Origin: Marinomonas balearica
GTDB lineage: Bacteria > Pseudomonadota > Gammaproteobacteria > Pseudomonadales > Marinomonadaceae
Length of the DNA stretch: 64,000 nucleotides
Direction of reading: 5' to 3'
Assembly (NCBI RefSeq): GCF_004362145.1
Contig: NZ_SNXC01000012.1
Location: forward strand, 417,733 to 481,732
Made by a program: the position numbers and the translations under genes. The notes beneath the pieces were generated by a model. It was given only the letters and a program-made list of their open reading frames with translations. It was not told the origin of the DNA and made no database searches. Positions within the stretch are counted from its first letter, which is position 1, and each line of letters begins with the position of its first letter. Below are positions 35,883 through 45,783 of this stretch, one piece after another.

Positions 35883-36746
35883 TTAGCGGCTTTGAAGTTG
35901 ATTGCCTGGAACAAATTTCCAAGTCCTTATGACTTCTAGTTTATCGACTTCTTTTTTCATCTCTATTGGAAAAGGGGCGAAGGGCTCTGATAGTCGGACG
36001 ATTCTCATAGCAGCGTCGTCTAGTATGCGTAAGCCAGAAGATTGCAAAACATCGATTTTATCCACATAACCATTGGGCTGTAAAACTACCGCTAATCGTA
36101 ACTGACCAAATAGCTTTTGACGTTTCGCTTCAGATGGATAGTGGATATTACCAATACGTTCAATCCGTTTTCGCCAGTTGTCTAAGTATTCTGCATCGAG
36201 CGCTGATTTTGCTGAAACGGATGTTAAGCGACGAATACGTGGCCTTTTTGCGTAGGCTTGGCGTTGTTGATCCAATAAAGCTTCAAGAGAGGCAATATCG
36301 CTAGAGAGTCGGCTGGGTATTTGAGTTTCACCTCGAAACTGTTCTTCAAGTGTTTTAAGCTCTTGCTCCATGTTGTCATTAATAATGAGTTTCGCTTCTT
36401 GATGTGCACTTACAATGACATCAGGCTGATCCACAGGCTGTTTAGACGCTAATTGAGGTTGGACGGGCGGGGTAATGTCCTGAATTTCGTCAGCAATGAA
36501 CTGAGCGGTCTCTGTGCTCGTTAGTTTTTGTTTACGAATCTCTGTGCCACTGGCTAGCTGATTTGCTTGTGCGAGGAAGTCGGCTTCTTTTGGCGCTTTC
36601 GTTTTATGCTGGACGAGAGTGATCTCTAACGTAGGAGGGCGAGCGGGTGCACCGAGAGAGAAATCAAAGCTCACGAGCATCACGGCGACCACATGCAATG
36701 TGATCGCTATGAATAAAGCGATAGAAAAACGATCTGCAGCTCGCAC
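35883..36746 (-). CDS. TonB-like energy transducer
   Basis: The 287-residue protein has an N-terminal membrane anchor (FSIALFIAITLHVVAVMLVSF, residues 7-27), a helical, Gln/Glu-rich periplasmic stretch (about 80-190) and a C-terminal TonB domain (NIHYPSEAKRQKLFGQLRLAVVLQPNGYVDKIDVLQSSG). The usual Pro-rich region is short. It should couple inner-membrane energy to an outer-membrane receptor or to envelope function. Its place next to gshB matches tonB3 of Pseudomonas, which has been linked to twitching motility. No exbB or exbD genes are nearby. Confidence 0.82.
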   Translation of the reverse strand: MRAADRFSIALFIAITLHVVAVMLVSFDFSLGAPARPPTLEITLVQHKTKAPKEADFLAQANQLASGTEIRKQKLTSTETAQFIADEIQDITPPVQPQLASKQPVDQPDVIVSAHQEAKLIINDNMEQELKTLEEQFRGETQIPSRLSSDIASLEALLDQQRQAYAKRPRIRRLTSVSAKSALDAEYLDNWRKRIERIGNIHYPSEAKRQKLFGQLRLAVVLQPNGYVDKIDVLQSSGLRILDDAAMRIVRLSEPFAPFPIEMKKEVDKLEVIRTWKFVPGNQLQSR

Positions 36747-36803
36747 GATTAATGTGTCGCCTACAGTGAACGCAAATATTTATGCATCATAAACAGTGAT
36801 CAC

Positions 36804-37751
36804 TTATATTAGTTTAGCTTCAATAGCGTCCATCAGTTGCTTAGCAATATTGAGGCCGTATTGGTTGTCCAATTCTCTGACACAGGTAGGACTGGTGACG
36901 TTGATTTCCGTTAAATAGTCGCCTATAACATCCAGACCTACAAACATTAGATCTTTTTCTTTCAAAGTTGGAATGACTTGATCACAAATCCATCGATCTC
37001 GATCTGATAGTGGTCGACCTTCACCACGGCCTCCAGCTGCTAAGTTTCCTCGGGTTTCACCGCTTGCGGGAATCCTGGCTAAAGCATAGGGAATGGGCTC
37101 ACCGTTTACGATCAGAATGCGTTTGTCACCTTCTTTGATTTCAGGAATGAATTTTTGAGCCATAATTTGCTGGCTTCCCATTTCTGTTAACGACTCGATG
37201 ATAACGCTGACGTTTGGATCGTCTTCTTTTAATCGAAATATCGACGTGCCACCCATTCCGTCTAGCGGTTTAAATATGACGTCTTTATGAGTGCTATGAA
37301 ACGCTCGTAGTAGGTCTGGACGGCGTGTTACGAGTACTTCTGGGCAACACTGCGGGAACTGAGTGGCAAATAACTTCTCATTACAGTCTCGCAGGCTTGC
37401 TGGGTTGTTAACGACCATCGCGCCGTCTCTTTGTGCCTGCTCCAGTATCATTGTGCTGTACATAAACTCGCCGTCGAATGGCGGGTCTTTACGCATTAAG
37501 ATAACGTCTAAATCTCCTAAAGCACATTGTTGCTCTGAGCCTAATTCGTAAAATTTTTCTTCATCTCTAAATACTTTTAAAGGGCGCACCATTGCATGGG
37601 CTTTGCCTTGCTTAAGAAACAGGTCAGATTGTTCCATGTAAATAAGCTCCCAGCCTTTGTCTGCTGCCGCCCATAACATCGCTAAAGAAGTGTCTTTTTT
37701 ATAGGTAATGGATTGAATTGGGTCCATTACGATGCCGAGTTTAATGGTCAT
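36804..37751 (-). CDS. gshB: Glutathione synthetase
   Basis: The 315-residue ATP-grasp enzyme begins MTIKLGIVMDPIQSITYKKDTSLAML and contains FKPLDGMGGTSIFRL, LARIPASGETRGNLAAGGRGEGRPL and INVTSPTCVREL, all characteristic of GshB. It joins gamma-glutamylcysteine and glycine using ATP in the cytoplasm. It is upstream of the TonB-like gene with a 57-base gap and may be cotranscribed with it. Confidence 0.95.
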   Translation of the reverse strand: MTIKLGIVMDPIQSITYKKDTSLAMLWAAADKGWELIYMEQSDLFLKQGKAHAMVRPLKVFRDEEKFYELGSEQQCALGDLDVILMRKDPPFDGEFMYSTMILEQAQRDGAMVVNNPASLRDCNEKLFATQFPQCCPEVLVTRRPDLLRAFHSTHKDVIFKPLDGMGGTSIFRLKEDDPNVSVIIESLTEMGSQQIMAQKFIPEIKEGDKRILIVNGEPIPYALARIPASGETRGNLAAGGRGEGRPLSDRDRWICDQVIPTLKEKDLMFVGLDVIGDYLTEINVTSPTCVRELDNQYGLNIAKQLMDAIEAKLI

Positions 37752-37899
37752 CTGTTTTGTTCCGTCCGCGCTAAAAGAAGATAGAGCTAAATGAGTGGAT
37801 ACAGAATTCAGCCGCTATCGAAATTAATGTAGTAGATGCTATAGAAATATAGGGGCTAAGAGAAGAAATAATAGGCTTACCTGGACGAAAGGTAAAAAT

Positions 37900-38508
37900 T
37901 TAACGTCGGTCTACACTGTAAATCGTCCAGCGTTGTACATCTGCAACCTTACTTGCAAACACTTCTGCGACAACTCGGCGATTGGTTGCGCGGCCATCAA
38001 TAGTATCATTGTCAGCAATGGGACGACTCTCACCATAACCGATGGCTCTGACCCTTTTTCGGTCAATTTTAAAGCTGTTGATCAATACATCCGCAATGGC
38101 ATCTGCTCGGTTTTGAGACAAGTTTTCATTATACTCAGCCGCTCCGACATCGTCCGTGTGGCCTTCTATGACAACGCTGCTTCCCGAATTGCTTTTCATG
38201 AAATCAGCAAGGTTTTTGACTTCGCCATAGAAGCGAGGCTTGACTTGGAACTTCCCTGAATCAAACAGTATGTTTAGTTCCACAGAAAGCAAACGCTTGT
38301 TTACGTGCGGACAGCCGTGATTGTCAACTTCTGCTCCAGCAGGTGTATTGGAGCAACGATCACGAATGTTAATAACGCCGTCTTTGTCGTTGTCGGCAAG
38401 TCGGCTCTCCTGAACGTTGTCTCCGTAAACAGAGCCCGCTGTGGCTGGAGAATGGATCCATACTCCAACCAGCCCTAATAATAACAGGACTAACGGGCCA
38501 CGTTTCAT
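37900..38508 (-). CDS. OmpA-family outer-membrane/peptidoglycan-binding protein
   Basis: The 202-residue protein has a signal-like N-terminus (LVLLLLGLVGVWIHSPATAG), one calcium-type TSP3 repeat (DNDKDGVINIRDRCSNTPAGAEVDNHGCP) and a C-terminal OmpA domain with the peptidoglycan-binding set (VVIEGHTDDVGAAEYNENLSQNRADAI). It should sit in the periplasm or outer membrane and grip the cell wall. Its start shares one base with the stop of the TolC-like gene (TAATG), so the two act together. Such pairs occur in type I secretion loci for large adhesins. Confidence 0.85.
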   Translation of the reverse strand: MKRGPLVLLLLGLVGVWIHSPATAGSVYGDNVQESRLADNDKDGVINIRDRCSNTPAGAEVDNHGCPHVNKRLLSVELNILFDSGKFQVKPRFYGEVKNLADFMKSNSGSSVVIEGHTDDVGAAEYNENLSQNRADAIADVLINSFKIDRKRVRAIGYGESRPIADNDTIDGRATNRRVVAEVFASKVADVQRWTIYSVDRR

Positions 38509-40016
38509 TACCAGTTGCCTCCCTCTTCACCAGTATCAAGGAATAACTCGTCTTCCGATGTCGTGTTATCGGTATCTGGTAATTCTGTTGATGGTGCAGG
38601 CGCAGCGGGGACTGTAGCGGGTGTTATTTGAGTTTCTGCGTCTTGCAACTCTTCGATTGCTGTTTGCCCAACAGGCGGTTTATCGTCGATAAATTCATCT
38701 TCGAAGCCTAAGACTGGTGGACGGTAGATGCGGAACGCGCGCATTAAATCGCCTTTTGCATTGAATAAGCGAAACTCTGAAAACAGTTCGTCGTAGTCGG
38801 TGTTGACGTAGTCTTGTCGAGCTTGGAATAGCTCATTTTCACTGTCTAAGACATCTAGTAAGGTTCTACGACCTAAACGGAATTGTTTTTCGTAGGCAAT
38901 TTGCGATTCTTTAGTGGCAATAACGTATTCGCGAATGTGTTCTTTTTGTTCCAAAGTCGCTTCGTACGCTGCCCATGATTGTCGAACCGTCAACTCAGTT
39001 TCTCTTTGAGTTTCTCGTTGAATTTCTTTCGCTTGAGTATTCTGCTCTGTTGCGACTTGAGTTCGACGAGTAGTAAGGCCGCCACTGTATAAGTTATACG
39101 TTAAGCGGAACATAGCCGTTAGATCTTCAGAAGCGGATTCGCTGCCATCTAGATTGTTATTGAACGTTCGTTCAAGCTCAAAGTTAATGGTGGGTAGATT
39201 GTCCGCCTTTGTTGCTTTTATGAAACTGTCCGTAGCCATAACATCCCAATATGAACCTTCTATAGCAGGGTTCTTTTTCATGGCCTGATCTAATGCATCG
39301 TCAAGACTTTTGGGGAGCAGCTCTCTATCTGGGACAGGATAGGTCAGTTCTTCGGGTGGCAATTCGCCAACCACCTTCTTGTATTGGCTTTCTGCATTTC
39401 GCAAATTGTTGACGGCAGACAAACGATTGGATTTCGCTTTGGCTAATCGAGCCGTGATCTGACTAAAATCAGATTGACGACCTACACCCGCGTTACTTTT
39501 TAGTTTGATTTGTTTGTAAATGCGAGTATGAGTTTCAAGGTTTAAATCGGCTAAATCGACCAGCTCACGAAATCTAAGAATGTTGGCATACGCTTCGGCA
39601 ACTTCCAGTGCAGTATTTTCTACCGAAGCCAGAGCTTGCCAGCGAGACGCTTCTGCTTCGTCAGAAAGACGTTTTGTTTCGTTTCTGGAAAGAGAACCGT
39701 CATAAATAGGCTGAGTTAGCGTCAGAGACAGTTCTCGACGAGTCAAGTCTACGTCTTCCCCCGATTGTTGGAAGTCATACGTTGTTTCATGACCGATACC
39801 TGCCGAAAGGTCGATCCGGGGGTATAAACCACCTCGATGAGTAATTTCAGTGTTGGTTAAACCTTCTCTGTACGCAGATATTGTCTGGCGTACTGTGGGG
39901 CTATTCTCTATCGCAATATAAGTAGCTTGTTCAAGCGAAATGGCACTAGCGCTAGCGCAAATCGATGCTAAAGTAACAGTGCATGCACTAGAGATAAGTC
40001 GTCTTTTAAACAGCAT
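38508..40016 (-). CDS. TolC-family outer-membrane channel protein (AggA/LapE-like)
   Basis: The 502-residue protein has a signal peptide (RRLISSACTVTLASICASASA) followed by two homologous coiled-coil halves of the TolC fold (ISLEQATYIAIENSPTVRQ; LDDALDQAMKKNPAIEGSYWDV). The C-terminal 60 residues are acidic and Pro/Thr-rich. It would form the outer-membrane duct of a type I secretion or efflux system. No ABC exporter, membrane fusion protein or large adhesin gene is adjacent, so its partners must lie elsewhere. The overlapping OmpA-family gene suggests an adhesin-type secretion role. Confidence 0.87.
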   Translation of the reverse strand: MLFKRRLISSACTVTLASICASASAISLEQATYIAIENSPTVRQTISAYREGLTNTEITHRGGLYPRIDLSAGIGHETTYDFQQSGEDVDLTRRELSLTLTQPIYDGSLSRNETKRLSDEAEASRWQALASVENTALEVAEAYANILRFRELVDLADLNLETHTRIYKQIKLKSNAGVGRQSDFSQITARLAKAKSNRLSAVNNLRNAESQYKKVVGELPPEELTYPVPDRELLPKSLDDALDQAMKKNPAIEGSYWDVMATDSFIKATKADNLPTINFELERTFNNNLDGSESASEDLTAMFRLTYNLYSGGLTTRRTQVATEQNTQAKEIQRETQRETELTVRQSWAAYEATLEQKEHIREYVIATKESQIAYEKQFRLGRRTLLDVLDSENELFQARQDYVNTDYDELFSEFRLFNAKGDLMRAFRIYRPPVLGFEDEFIDDKPPVGQTAIEELQDAETQITPATVPAAPAPSTELPDTDNTTSEDELFLDTGEEGGNW

Positions 40017-40140
40017 ATTTCACCTGTATCCAAATTGAATCATTATTATGATCTTCCTAACCATAAAGTACTAAGTTATCCCCAATAGTATGACGCTAAA
40101 TAGCATGAATTTAGCGTAAAAATTTGTTGCTAATCTTCGT

Positions 40141-40872
40141 CTAAATATCGCCCCACAGTAGGTTTAGTGTCGTCAATGCGACAATAGGAGCGGTTTCTGT
40201 TCTTAACACTCTGGGGCCAAGCGCGATAGCCTGAAAGCCAAATTGACAAGCTTTTGTTACTTCCGTCTCTGTTAACCCGCCTTCTGGGCCGATTAGCAGT
40301 GCAATATCATTTTCTTTTGGTGGTTCAAAATGTTGGATAGGCTGAGCGCAATGGTGGTGCAAAGTGAGCTTTAACAAATCGTTACATTTCTCTACCCAAT
40401 CTAATAAATTGATAGGCGAAAGTATTTTAGGAACGATTCCTCGACCGCATTGTTCCGCTGCGCTGATTGAAACTTGCTGCCAATGTTTAAGACGCTTTTC
40501 GATCCTGTCATCTTGAAGCTTTACTTCACAGCGCTCACTGAAGAGTGGTTGTATTTGGAAAACACCTGACTCTACCGCTTTTTGAATTGCGTAATCCATG
40601 CGTTCGCCACGAGAGAGGGATTGGCCAATGGTTACTTTCAAAGGCGATTCGTTTTCCAGTATTCGATAGTTCTTTAAATGCGCATTGGCGGTTCGCTTTT
40701 GAACATCCGCCAGCGTAGCGTCGTATTCGCCTCCTGTACCGTTAAACAAGGTTAGCGACTGCCCCTCTTTTAATCTTAGCACTTTGCAGCAATGCTGGAA
40801 GGCTGAATCCGGCAAGGTAATCGTGGTGTTTTCAGCCAAATCAATTTCTACATATATTCGCGGTATTCGCAT
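40141..40872 (-). CDS. rsmE: 16S rRNA (uracil1498-N3)-methyltransferase RsmE
   Basis: About 243 residues from the ATG at 40872. It shows the SPOUT-fold knot motifs of RsmE (LLIGPEGGLTETEV and LGPRVLRTETAPIVAL). It methylates U1498 of 16S rRNA. Its ribosome site (GAGAGGG) lies inside the 3' arm of the metK terminator, and a GTG at 40890 lies in the stem, so translation initiation and the terminator overlap. Expression must come from readthrough or from a promoter inside metK. Confidence 0.93.
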   Translation of the reverse strand: MRIPRIYVEIDLAENTTITLPDSAFQHCCKVLRLKEGQSLTLFNGTGGEYDATLADVQKRTANAHLKNYRILENESPLKVTIGQSLSRGERMDYAIQKAVESGVFQIQPLFSERCEVKLQDDRIEKRLKHWQQVSISAAEQCGRGIVPKILSPINLLDWVEKCNDLLKLTLHHHCAQPIQHFEPPKENDIALLIGPEGGLTETEVTKACQFGFQAIALGPRVLRTETAPIVALTTLNLLWGDI

Positions 40873-40874
40873 AC

Positions 40875-40904
40875 AAAAAAGCCCTCTCACGTGAGAAGGC
40901 TTTT
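40875..40904 (-). terminator. metK terminator overlapping rsmE start region
   Basis: On the minus strand AAAAGCCTTCTCAC pairs with GTGAGAGGGCTTTT, giving a nearly continuous stem, and the T-run (TTTTTT, 40880-40875) ends two bases before the rsmE ATG. The hairpin begins 20 bases after the metK stop. Confidence 0.85.
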
Positions 40905-40923
40905 ATAACGGAATTTGAGAGAA

Positions 40924-42087
40924 TTATAAACCAGCAGCGGTACGTAATACGTCTGCTTTGTCTGTTTTTTCCCAAGTGAAGTTGTCACCAGTACGTCCGA
41001 AGTGGCCGTAAGCTGCAGTTGGTAGGTAAATTGGGCGTTTCAGATCCAACATTTGAATTAAACCAGCTGGGCGTAGATCAAAATGCTCACGAACGATTTC
41101 TACGATTTGTGCATCGCTAATTCTACCCGTCCCGAATGTATTTATGCTGATCGAGGTTGGTTCAGACACGCCGATTGCATAAGATACTTGAATTTCGCAT
41201 TTATCGGCTAATCCAGCAGCAACGATATTTTTAGCGACGTAGCGGCCTGCGTAAGCCGCAGAACGGTCAACTTTTGATGGGTCTTTGCCCGAGAACGCAC
41301 CACCGCCGTGACGAGCCATACCGCCGTAGGTATCAACGATAATTTTACGACCAGTTAGACCACAATCACCTACTGGGCCACCAATGACGAATTGGCCGGT
41401 AGGGTTAATGAAGTATTTAGTCTCGTTAGACAACCACTCTTCAGGAAGTACAGGCTTGATGATTTCTTCCAAAACCGCTTCACGAAGGTCTGCCTGCTTA
41501 ACGGCTGCACTGTGTTGTGTTGACAATACAACAGCATCAATTGCACATGGTTTGCCGTTTTCATCATAACGGAAAGTGACCTGACTTTTCGCATCTGGGC
41601 GAAGGAAATCTAACGTGCCGTTTTTGCGTACTTCAGCTTGGCGTTCTACTAGGCGGTGAGCGTAAGTAATAGGAGCGGGCATAAGAACGTCGGTTTCATT
41701 CGTTGCGAAACCGAACATTAGACCTTGGTCTCCTGCTCCGAGTTCCTTCTCGTTTGCTTCGTCTACACCGACTGCAATGTCTGCGGATTGCTTGCCGATG
41801 GCATTCATAACAGCACAAGATTCCCAGTCAAACCCCATTTCTGAACTGTTATAGCCGATTTCTTTTATAACGCCACGAGCGATCTCTTCGATATCAACCC
41901 ATGCGTTTGTGCGTATTTCGCCTGCGACTAAAACCATGCCGGTTTTTACAAGAGTTTCACATGCGACGCGTGCTTCGCTGTCTTCTGCAAGAATGGCGTC
42001 AAGGATGGCATCTGAAACTTGGTCGGCCACTTTGTCTGGGTGACCTTCTGAAACAGATTCGGAAGTAAATAAAGAATATTCTGACAT
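40924..42087 (-). CDS. metK: S-adenosylmethionine synthetase
   Basis: The 387-residue enzyme has the MetK signatures [31 protein letters not shown] and [23 protein letters not shown]. It makes SAM from methionine and ATP and supplies all methylation reactions, including mtnN substrates. GAGG precedes the ATG. The leader contains a terminator with a competing helix (42134-42191), so premature termination probably controls it. Confidence 0.96.
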   Translation of the reverse strand: MSEYSLFTSESVSEGHPDKVADQVSDAILDAILAEDSEARVACETLVKTGMVLVAGEIRTNAWVDIEEIARGVIKEIGYNSSEMGFDWESCAVMNAIGKQSADIAVGVDEANEKELGAGDQGLMFGFATNETDVLMPAPITYAHRLVERQAEVRKNGTLDFLRPDAKSQVTFRYDENGKPCAIDAVVLSTQHSAAVKQADLREAVLEEIIKPVLPEEWLSNETKYFINPTGQFVIGGPVGDCGLTGRKIIVDTYGGMARHGGGAFSGKDPSKVDRSAAYAGRYVAKNIVAAGLADKCEIQVSYAIGVSEPTSISINTFGTGRISDAQIVEIVREHFDLRPAGLIQMLDLKRPIYLPTAAYGHFGRTGDNFTWEKTDKADVLRTAAGL

Positions 42088-42133
42088 GTTTAGTGCCTCT
42101 ATCGAATAAGATAAAAAAGCGCCAAACAGGCAT

Positions 42134-42191
42134 AAAAAAACCCGCTTAGCATAAATTTTGCTAAACAGGCACTCTGCTGCTTCTGTTTAGC
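42134..42191 (-). promoter_or_regulatory. metK leader attenuator with terminator and competing helix
   Basis: On the minus strand CCTGTTTAGCA (42169-42159) pairs with TGCTAAGCGGG (42151-42141), 11 positions with two G-U, followed by seven T bases (42140-42134): a factor-independent terminator about 47-82 bases before the metK start. Just upstream GCTAAACAG (42191-42183) is exactly complementary to CTGTTTAGC (42168-42160), the 5' arm of that terminator, so the two helices exclude one another. A third related segment CTGTTTGGC lies downstream (42129-42121). No known SAM riboswitch class was recognised. Confidence 0.7.
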
Positions 42192-42195
42192 TGAT

Positions 42196-42223
42196 TTTAT
42201 ATAGCGTCCGCAAGCCGAAACAA
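42196..42223 (-). promoter_or_regulatory. Candidate metK promoter
   Basis: On the minus strand TTGTTT (42223-42218) and TATAAA (42201-42196) are 16 bases apart. The predicted start, near 42189, is at or just inside the first arm of the attenuator helix, so an exact start site matters for the model. Confidence 0.45.
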
Positions 42224-42496
42224 ATCGACGCTGTAGACACAATGTTGAACGATATCTAGACAAATTTCAAGTAACTTTTATAAGAATGATTGCTATTTTC
42301 TTGAAAATGACAGTGTTGATGCTCCGATGTAAAACAGGCTTAAAAGCGACAGAGCAATAATTATTGGAATGATGGCATTATAGAGGGGGATTTTAATGAC
42401 TTTTTTGCTAACATGGTGGCTACAAAAAGTTATCTATAAAAGTTGGGGCTTGTAAGCCTTAATATTCTTCGTCAAGTAACTAGGAGTAGAATAAAA

Positions 42497-44497
42497 ATGC
42501 CTTCTCGTAAAGAACTCGCTAATGCCATACGTGTTCTCAGCATGGATGCCGTGCAGAAAGCCAAATCTGGGCACCCTGGCGCGCCATTAGGTATGGCTGA
42601 TATTGCTGAGGTTCTGTGGAATGACTTTCTAAAGCATAACCCAGGCAATGCAAAGTGGGCGGATCGTGACCGTTTTGTTCTATCAAATGGCCACGGCTCA
42701 ATGCTAATTTATTCTCTTCTTCACTTGTCTGGCTACAATCTGCCAATGGAAGAGATTAAGCAATTCCGCCAATTGCATTCGAAAACTCCTGGTCACCCAG
42801 AGTACGGTTACACAGACGGTGTTGAAACAACGACTGGCCCGTTAGGTGCAGGCATTAGCAATGCGGTTGGTATGGCCATTGCTGAAAAAACACTAGCGGC
42901 GCAATTTAACCGTGAAGGTCATGACATCGTCGATCACTTTACATACTGCTTCATGGGTGACGGTTGTATGATGGAGGGGATTTCCCACGAGGCGTGTTCT
43001 CTTGCGGGCACGCTGGGCTTGGGTAAATTGGTAGCATTCTGGGATGACAATGGTATTTCCATTGACGGCCACGTTGAAGGTTGGTTCTCTGATGATACTC
43101 CAAAACGCTTCGAGGCGTATGGCTGGCATGTTATCTCTGATGTGGATGGTCATGATGCGGATGCTATTAAAGCCGCGATTGAGGCCGCACAAGCAGAATC
43201 TTCTAAGCCGACTCTAATTTGCTGTAAAACCGTTATTGGTTACGGATCTCCAAACAAGTCTGGTAGCCATGATTGTCACGGCGCTCCTCTTGGTGATGAA
43301 GAAATCGCTGCGGCTCGGGAGTTCCTTGGCTGGCCTCACGCTCCATTTGAAGTTCCTGCTGATGTTTACACCGGTTGGGATGCAAAAGAGAAGGGTGCGA
43401 CAAAAGAAGACAAATGGAATGCTGCATTTGAAGCGTATAAAGCAGCGTACCCAGAACTGGCTTTGGAATTTGAACGTCGTGTTTTAAAAGGCGAGCTTCC
43501 AGCTGATTTTGAAGAAAAAGCACAAGCGTACATCAAAGAAACTCAAGAAAAAGCGGAAAACATCGCCAGTCGTAAAGCATCGCAAAATGCTATTGGCGCG
43601 TTTGGCTCTATTTTACCTGAGTTACTGGGTGGATCTGCTGACCTTGCGGGATCCAACTTAACGCTTTGGTCTGGTTCTAAAGGGATTCAAGACGAAGCGG
43701 ACGGTAATTACATTTATTACGGTGTTCGCGAGTTCGGCATGAGCGGTATTATGAATGGAGCTTCGTTACACGGTGGTTTTATCAACTACGGTGCAACCTT
43801 CTTGATGTTCATGGAATATGCTCGTAATGCTGTTCGTATGTCTGCTCTTATGGGGATTCAAAACGTATTTGTTTATACGCATGACTCTATTGGTCAGGGC
43901 GAAGATGGCCCAACACACCAACCGATTGAGCAAATTGCCAACTTGCGTATGACTCCTAATATGGCGGTTTGGCGACCTGCTGATGGTGCTGAGACAGCTG
44001 TTGCTTGGAAAGCGGCGATTGAACGTCGCGATGGGCCTTCGTCTCTTATCTTTTCTCGTCAAGGTTTGCCAGCTCAAGCACGTGATGAAGAACAGTTGGC
44101 AAACGTGGCTAAAGGTGGCTATGTGCTAAGCGATTGCGCTGGTACTCCAGACGTTATTCTGATCGCGACGGGTTCTGAAGTGGCACTTGCGCAAGAGTCG
44201 GCTAAGGTCTTGACTGAAAATGGTCGTAAAGTCCGCGTCGTTTCTATGCCATCGACGAATGTGTTTGATGCACAAGAAGCGGATTATAAAGAGTCTGTAT
44301 TGCCTAAAAATGTGACTAAGCGTATTGCTATCGAAGCGGCTCATGTTGATTTTTGGTTCAAATATGTTGGCTTTGAAGGCGACGTTGTTGGTATGACGAC
44401 CTTTGGTGAATCTGCTCCTGGCGGCGCTCTTCTGAAGCACTTTGGCTTCACGGTAGAAAACGTTGTAGAAAAAGCGGAAGCTATTCTTAAGGCTTAA
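42497..44497 (+). CDS. tkt: Transketolase
   Basis: The 666-residue thiamine-diphosphate enzyme starts at the ATG at 42497 with AGGAG upstream. It has [18 protein letters not shown], the TPP site [32 protein letters not shown] and the C-terminal [10 protein letters not shown]. It exchanges two-carbon units between pentose and triose/hexose phosphates. It begins the tkt-epd-pgk-fba order known from Pseudomonas, but a strong terminator follows it, so the next genes may have their own promoter. Confidence 0.96.
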   Translation: MPSRKELANAIRVLSMDAVQKAKSGHPGAPLGMADIAEVLWNDFLKHNPGNAKWADRDRFVLSNGHGSMLIYSLLHLSGYNLPMEEIKQFRQLHSKTPGHPEYGYTDGVETTTGPLGAGISNAVGMAIAEKTLAAQFNREGHDIVDHFTYCFMGDGCMMEGISHEACSLAGTLGLGKLVAFWDDNGISIDGHVEGWFSDDTPKRFEAYGWHVISDVDGHDADAIKAAIEAAQAESSKPTLICCKTVIGYGSPNKSGSHDCHGAPLGDEEIAAAREFLGWPHAPFEVPADVYTGWDAKEKGATKEDKWNAAFEAYKAAYPELALEFERRVLKGELPADFEEKAQAYIKETQEKAENIASRKASQNAIGAFGSILPELLGGSADLAGSNLTLWSGSKGIQDEADGNYIYYGVREFGMSGIMNGASLHGGFINYGATFLMFMEYARNAVRMSALMGIQNVFVYTHDSIGQGEDGPTHQPIEQIANLRMTPNMAVWRPADGAETAVAWKAAIERRDGPSSLIFSRQGLPAQARDEEQLANVAKGGYVLSDCAGTPDVILIATGSEVALAQESAKVLTENGRKVRVVSMPSTNVFDAQEADYKESVLPKNVTKRIAIEAAHVDFWFKYVGFEGDVVGMTTFGESAPGGALLKHFGFTVENVVEKAEAILKA

Positions 44498-44520
44498 TTG
44501 TCTTAGTGTTTCGCAAAGAA

Positions 44521-44546
44521 AAAAGAGGAGTCTGCTCCTCTTTTTT
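44521..44546 (+). terminator. tkt terminator
   Basis: AAAAGAGGAG (44521-44530) pairs perfectly with CTCCTCTTTT (44535-44544) around TCTG, then more T bases. It lies 24 bases after the tkt stop. Confidence 0.9.
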
Positions 44547-44626
44547 CTTTATCCTCAATGCGCCAAGGATTTCTAAATCTGTTTCGGCGAAAACATATCG
44601 CCTTTAAGAATGAAAGTAGTTGAAAT

Positions 44627-45646
44627 ATGTTGCGAATCGCAATAAATGGATATGGACGTATAGGCCGCTCATTACTCAGAGCGATATATGAAAATGGCTA
44701 TCGACAGCAATTTCAGGTTGTCGCAATCAATGAACTCTCTGATATTGACACCATTAGCTATCTTACACGTTACGACACAACACATGGGCGTTTTCCCAAA
44801 CCTGTTTCTGTGGATGAGAGTCGGCTCATTATTGGCGAAGATTCGATTCAATGTTTCTCTGAAAGAGACCCTGCAAACATTGACTGGAAATCACTAAACA
44901 TTGACTTAGTGATGGAGTGTTCAGGAAGTTTCTCTAGCCGGCATGATGCTCAACGTTACCTTGATGCTGGAATTCCTAGATTGCTTTTGTCTCAGCCCGC
45001 GTCATCTGAAGTGGATGCGACAATTGTTCATGGTTTTAATGAACATGATCTTTCTAACCAGCAAACGATCGTCTCCGCCGCGTCTTGTACCACGAATTGT
45101 GTTATTCCAGTATTTGATGTCTTGCAAAAATTATGCGGACTTGAGCATGGCACAACGCAAACTATTCACTCTGCAATGAACGATCAGCCTGTAATTGATG
45201 CGTATCACACAAAAGACCTTCGCCTTACGCGCGCCGCAATAAGCTCTATTATCCCTGTTGATACTGGGCTAGCGAAAGGTATTGCTCGATTAATGCCGTC
45301 ATTGAGTGGGAAGATAGAGTGTAATGCGATCCGAGTACCGACTCTAAACGTTTCAGTCGTCGATATGGTTGTTCGGACTAATAGTGACGTCACGGTTGAA
45401 CAAGTAAATGATGCGTTACGCAATGCAGCGACAAGTAAGTACGCCGGTATTGTTGGTTTCACACAAGAGCCGCATGCTTCTGTAGACTTTAACCACGACC
45501 CGCGCTCTGTCATTATTGATGGCACACAAACAAAAGTAGTCGATTCAAGAATGGTTAAACTGCTTTGCTGGTTTGATAACGAGTGGGGTTATGCAAACCG
45601 GATGTTAGATGTGGCTGTACAATGGGCTATGGTCTTGAAATCTTAG
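44627..45646 (+). CDS. epd: Erythrose-4-phosphate dehydrogenase (GapB/Epd type)
   Basis: The 339-residue protein belongs to the GAPDH superfamily: NAD site INGYGRIGRSLLRA, catalytic Cys in SAASCTTNC, and the C-terminal WFDNEWGYANRMLD. The Epd-like features are AINELSDIDTISYLTRYDTTHGRF, HSAMNDQPVIDAY and VDFNHDPRSVIIDGTQT, matching my recollection of E. coli Epd, whose length is also 339. It would oxidise erythrose 4-phosphate toward pyridoxal phosphate synthesis. A GAPDH role cannot be excluded because it sits next to pgk. Confidence 0.88.
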   Translation: MLRIAINGYGRIGRSLLRAIYENGYRQQFQVVAINELSDIDTISYLTRYDTTHGRFPKPVSVDESRLIIGEDSIQCFSERDPANIDWKSLNIDLVMECSGSFSSRHDAQRYLDAGIPRLLLSQPASSEVDATIVHGFNEHDLSNQQTIVSAASCTTNCVIPVFDVLQKLCGLEHGTTQTIHSAMNDQPVIDAYHTKDLRLTRAAISSIIPVDTGLAKGIARLMPSLSGKIECNAIRVPTLNVSVVDMVVRTNSDVTVEQVNDALRNAATSKYAGIVGFTQEPHASVDFNHDPRSVIIDGTQTKVVDSRMVKLLCWFDNEWGYANRMLDVAVQWAMVLKS

Positions 45647-45783
45647 TTCTCCCATACTAAGCAATAACGAAGAAATCTAAAGTTAATGATTTTCTAAATT
45701 CACAATGTAAGTGGTTGGATCAAATTGTTGCTTTAGCTCAGGTATACCAAACATTGGAATTTTAAAACGACGAGGAATCGTGC

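Noticed and set aside
42088..42496. Known SAM riboswitch upstream of metK
   Set aside because: The hallmarks of SAM-I, SAM-II and SAM/SAH classes were not found; only terminator and antiterminator pairing is supported.
44627..45646. Calling this gene the main glycolytic GAPDH
   Set aside because: Segment matches and length fit Epd better; a GAPDH role is only kept as an alternative.
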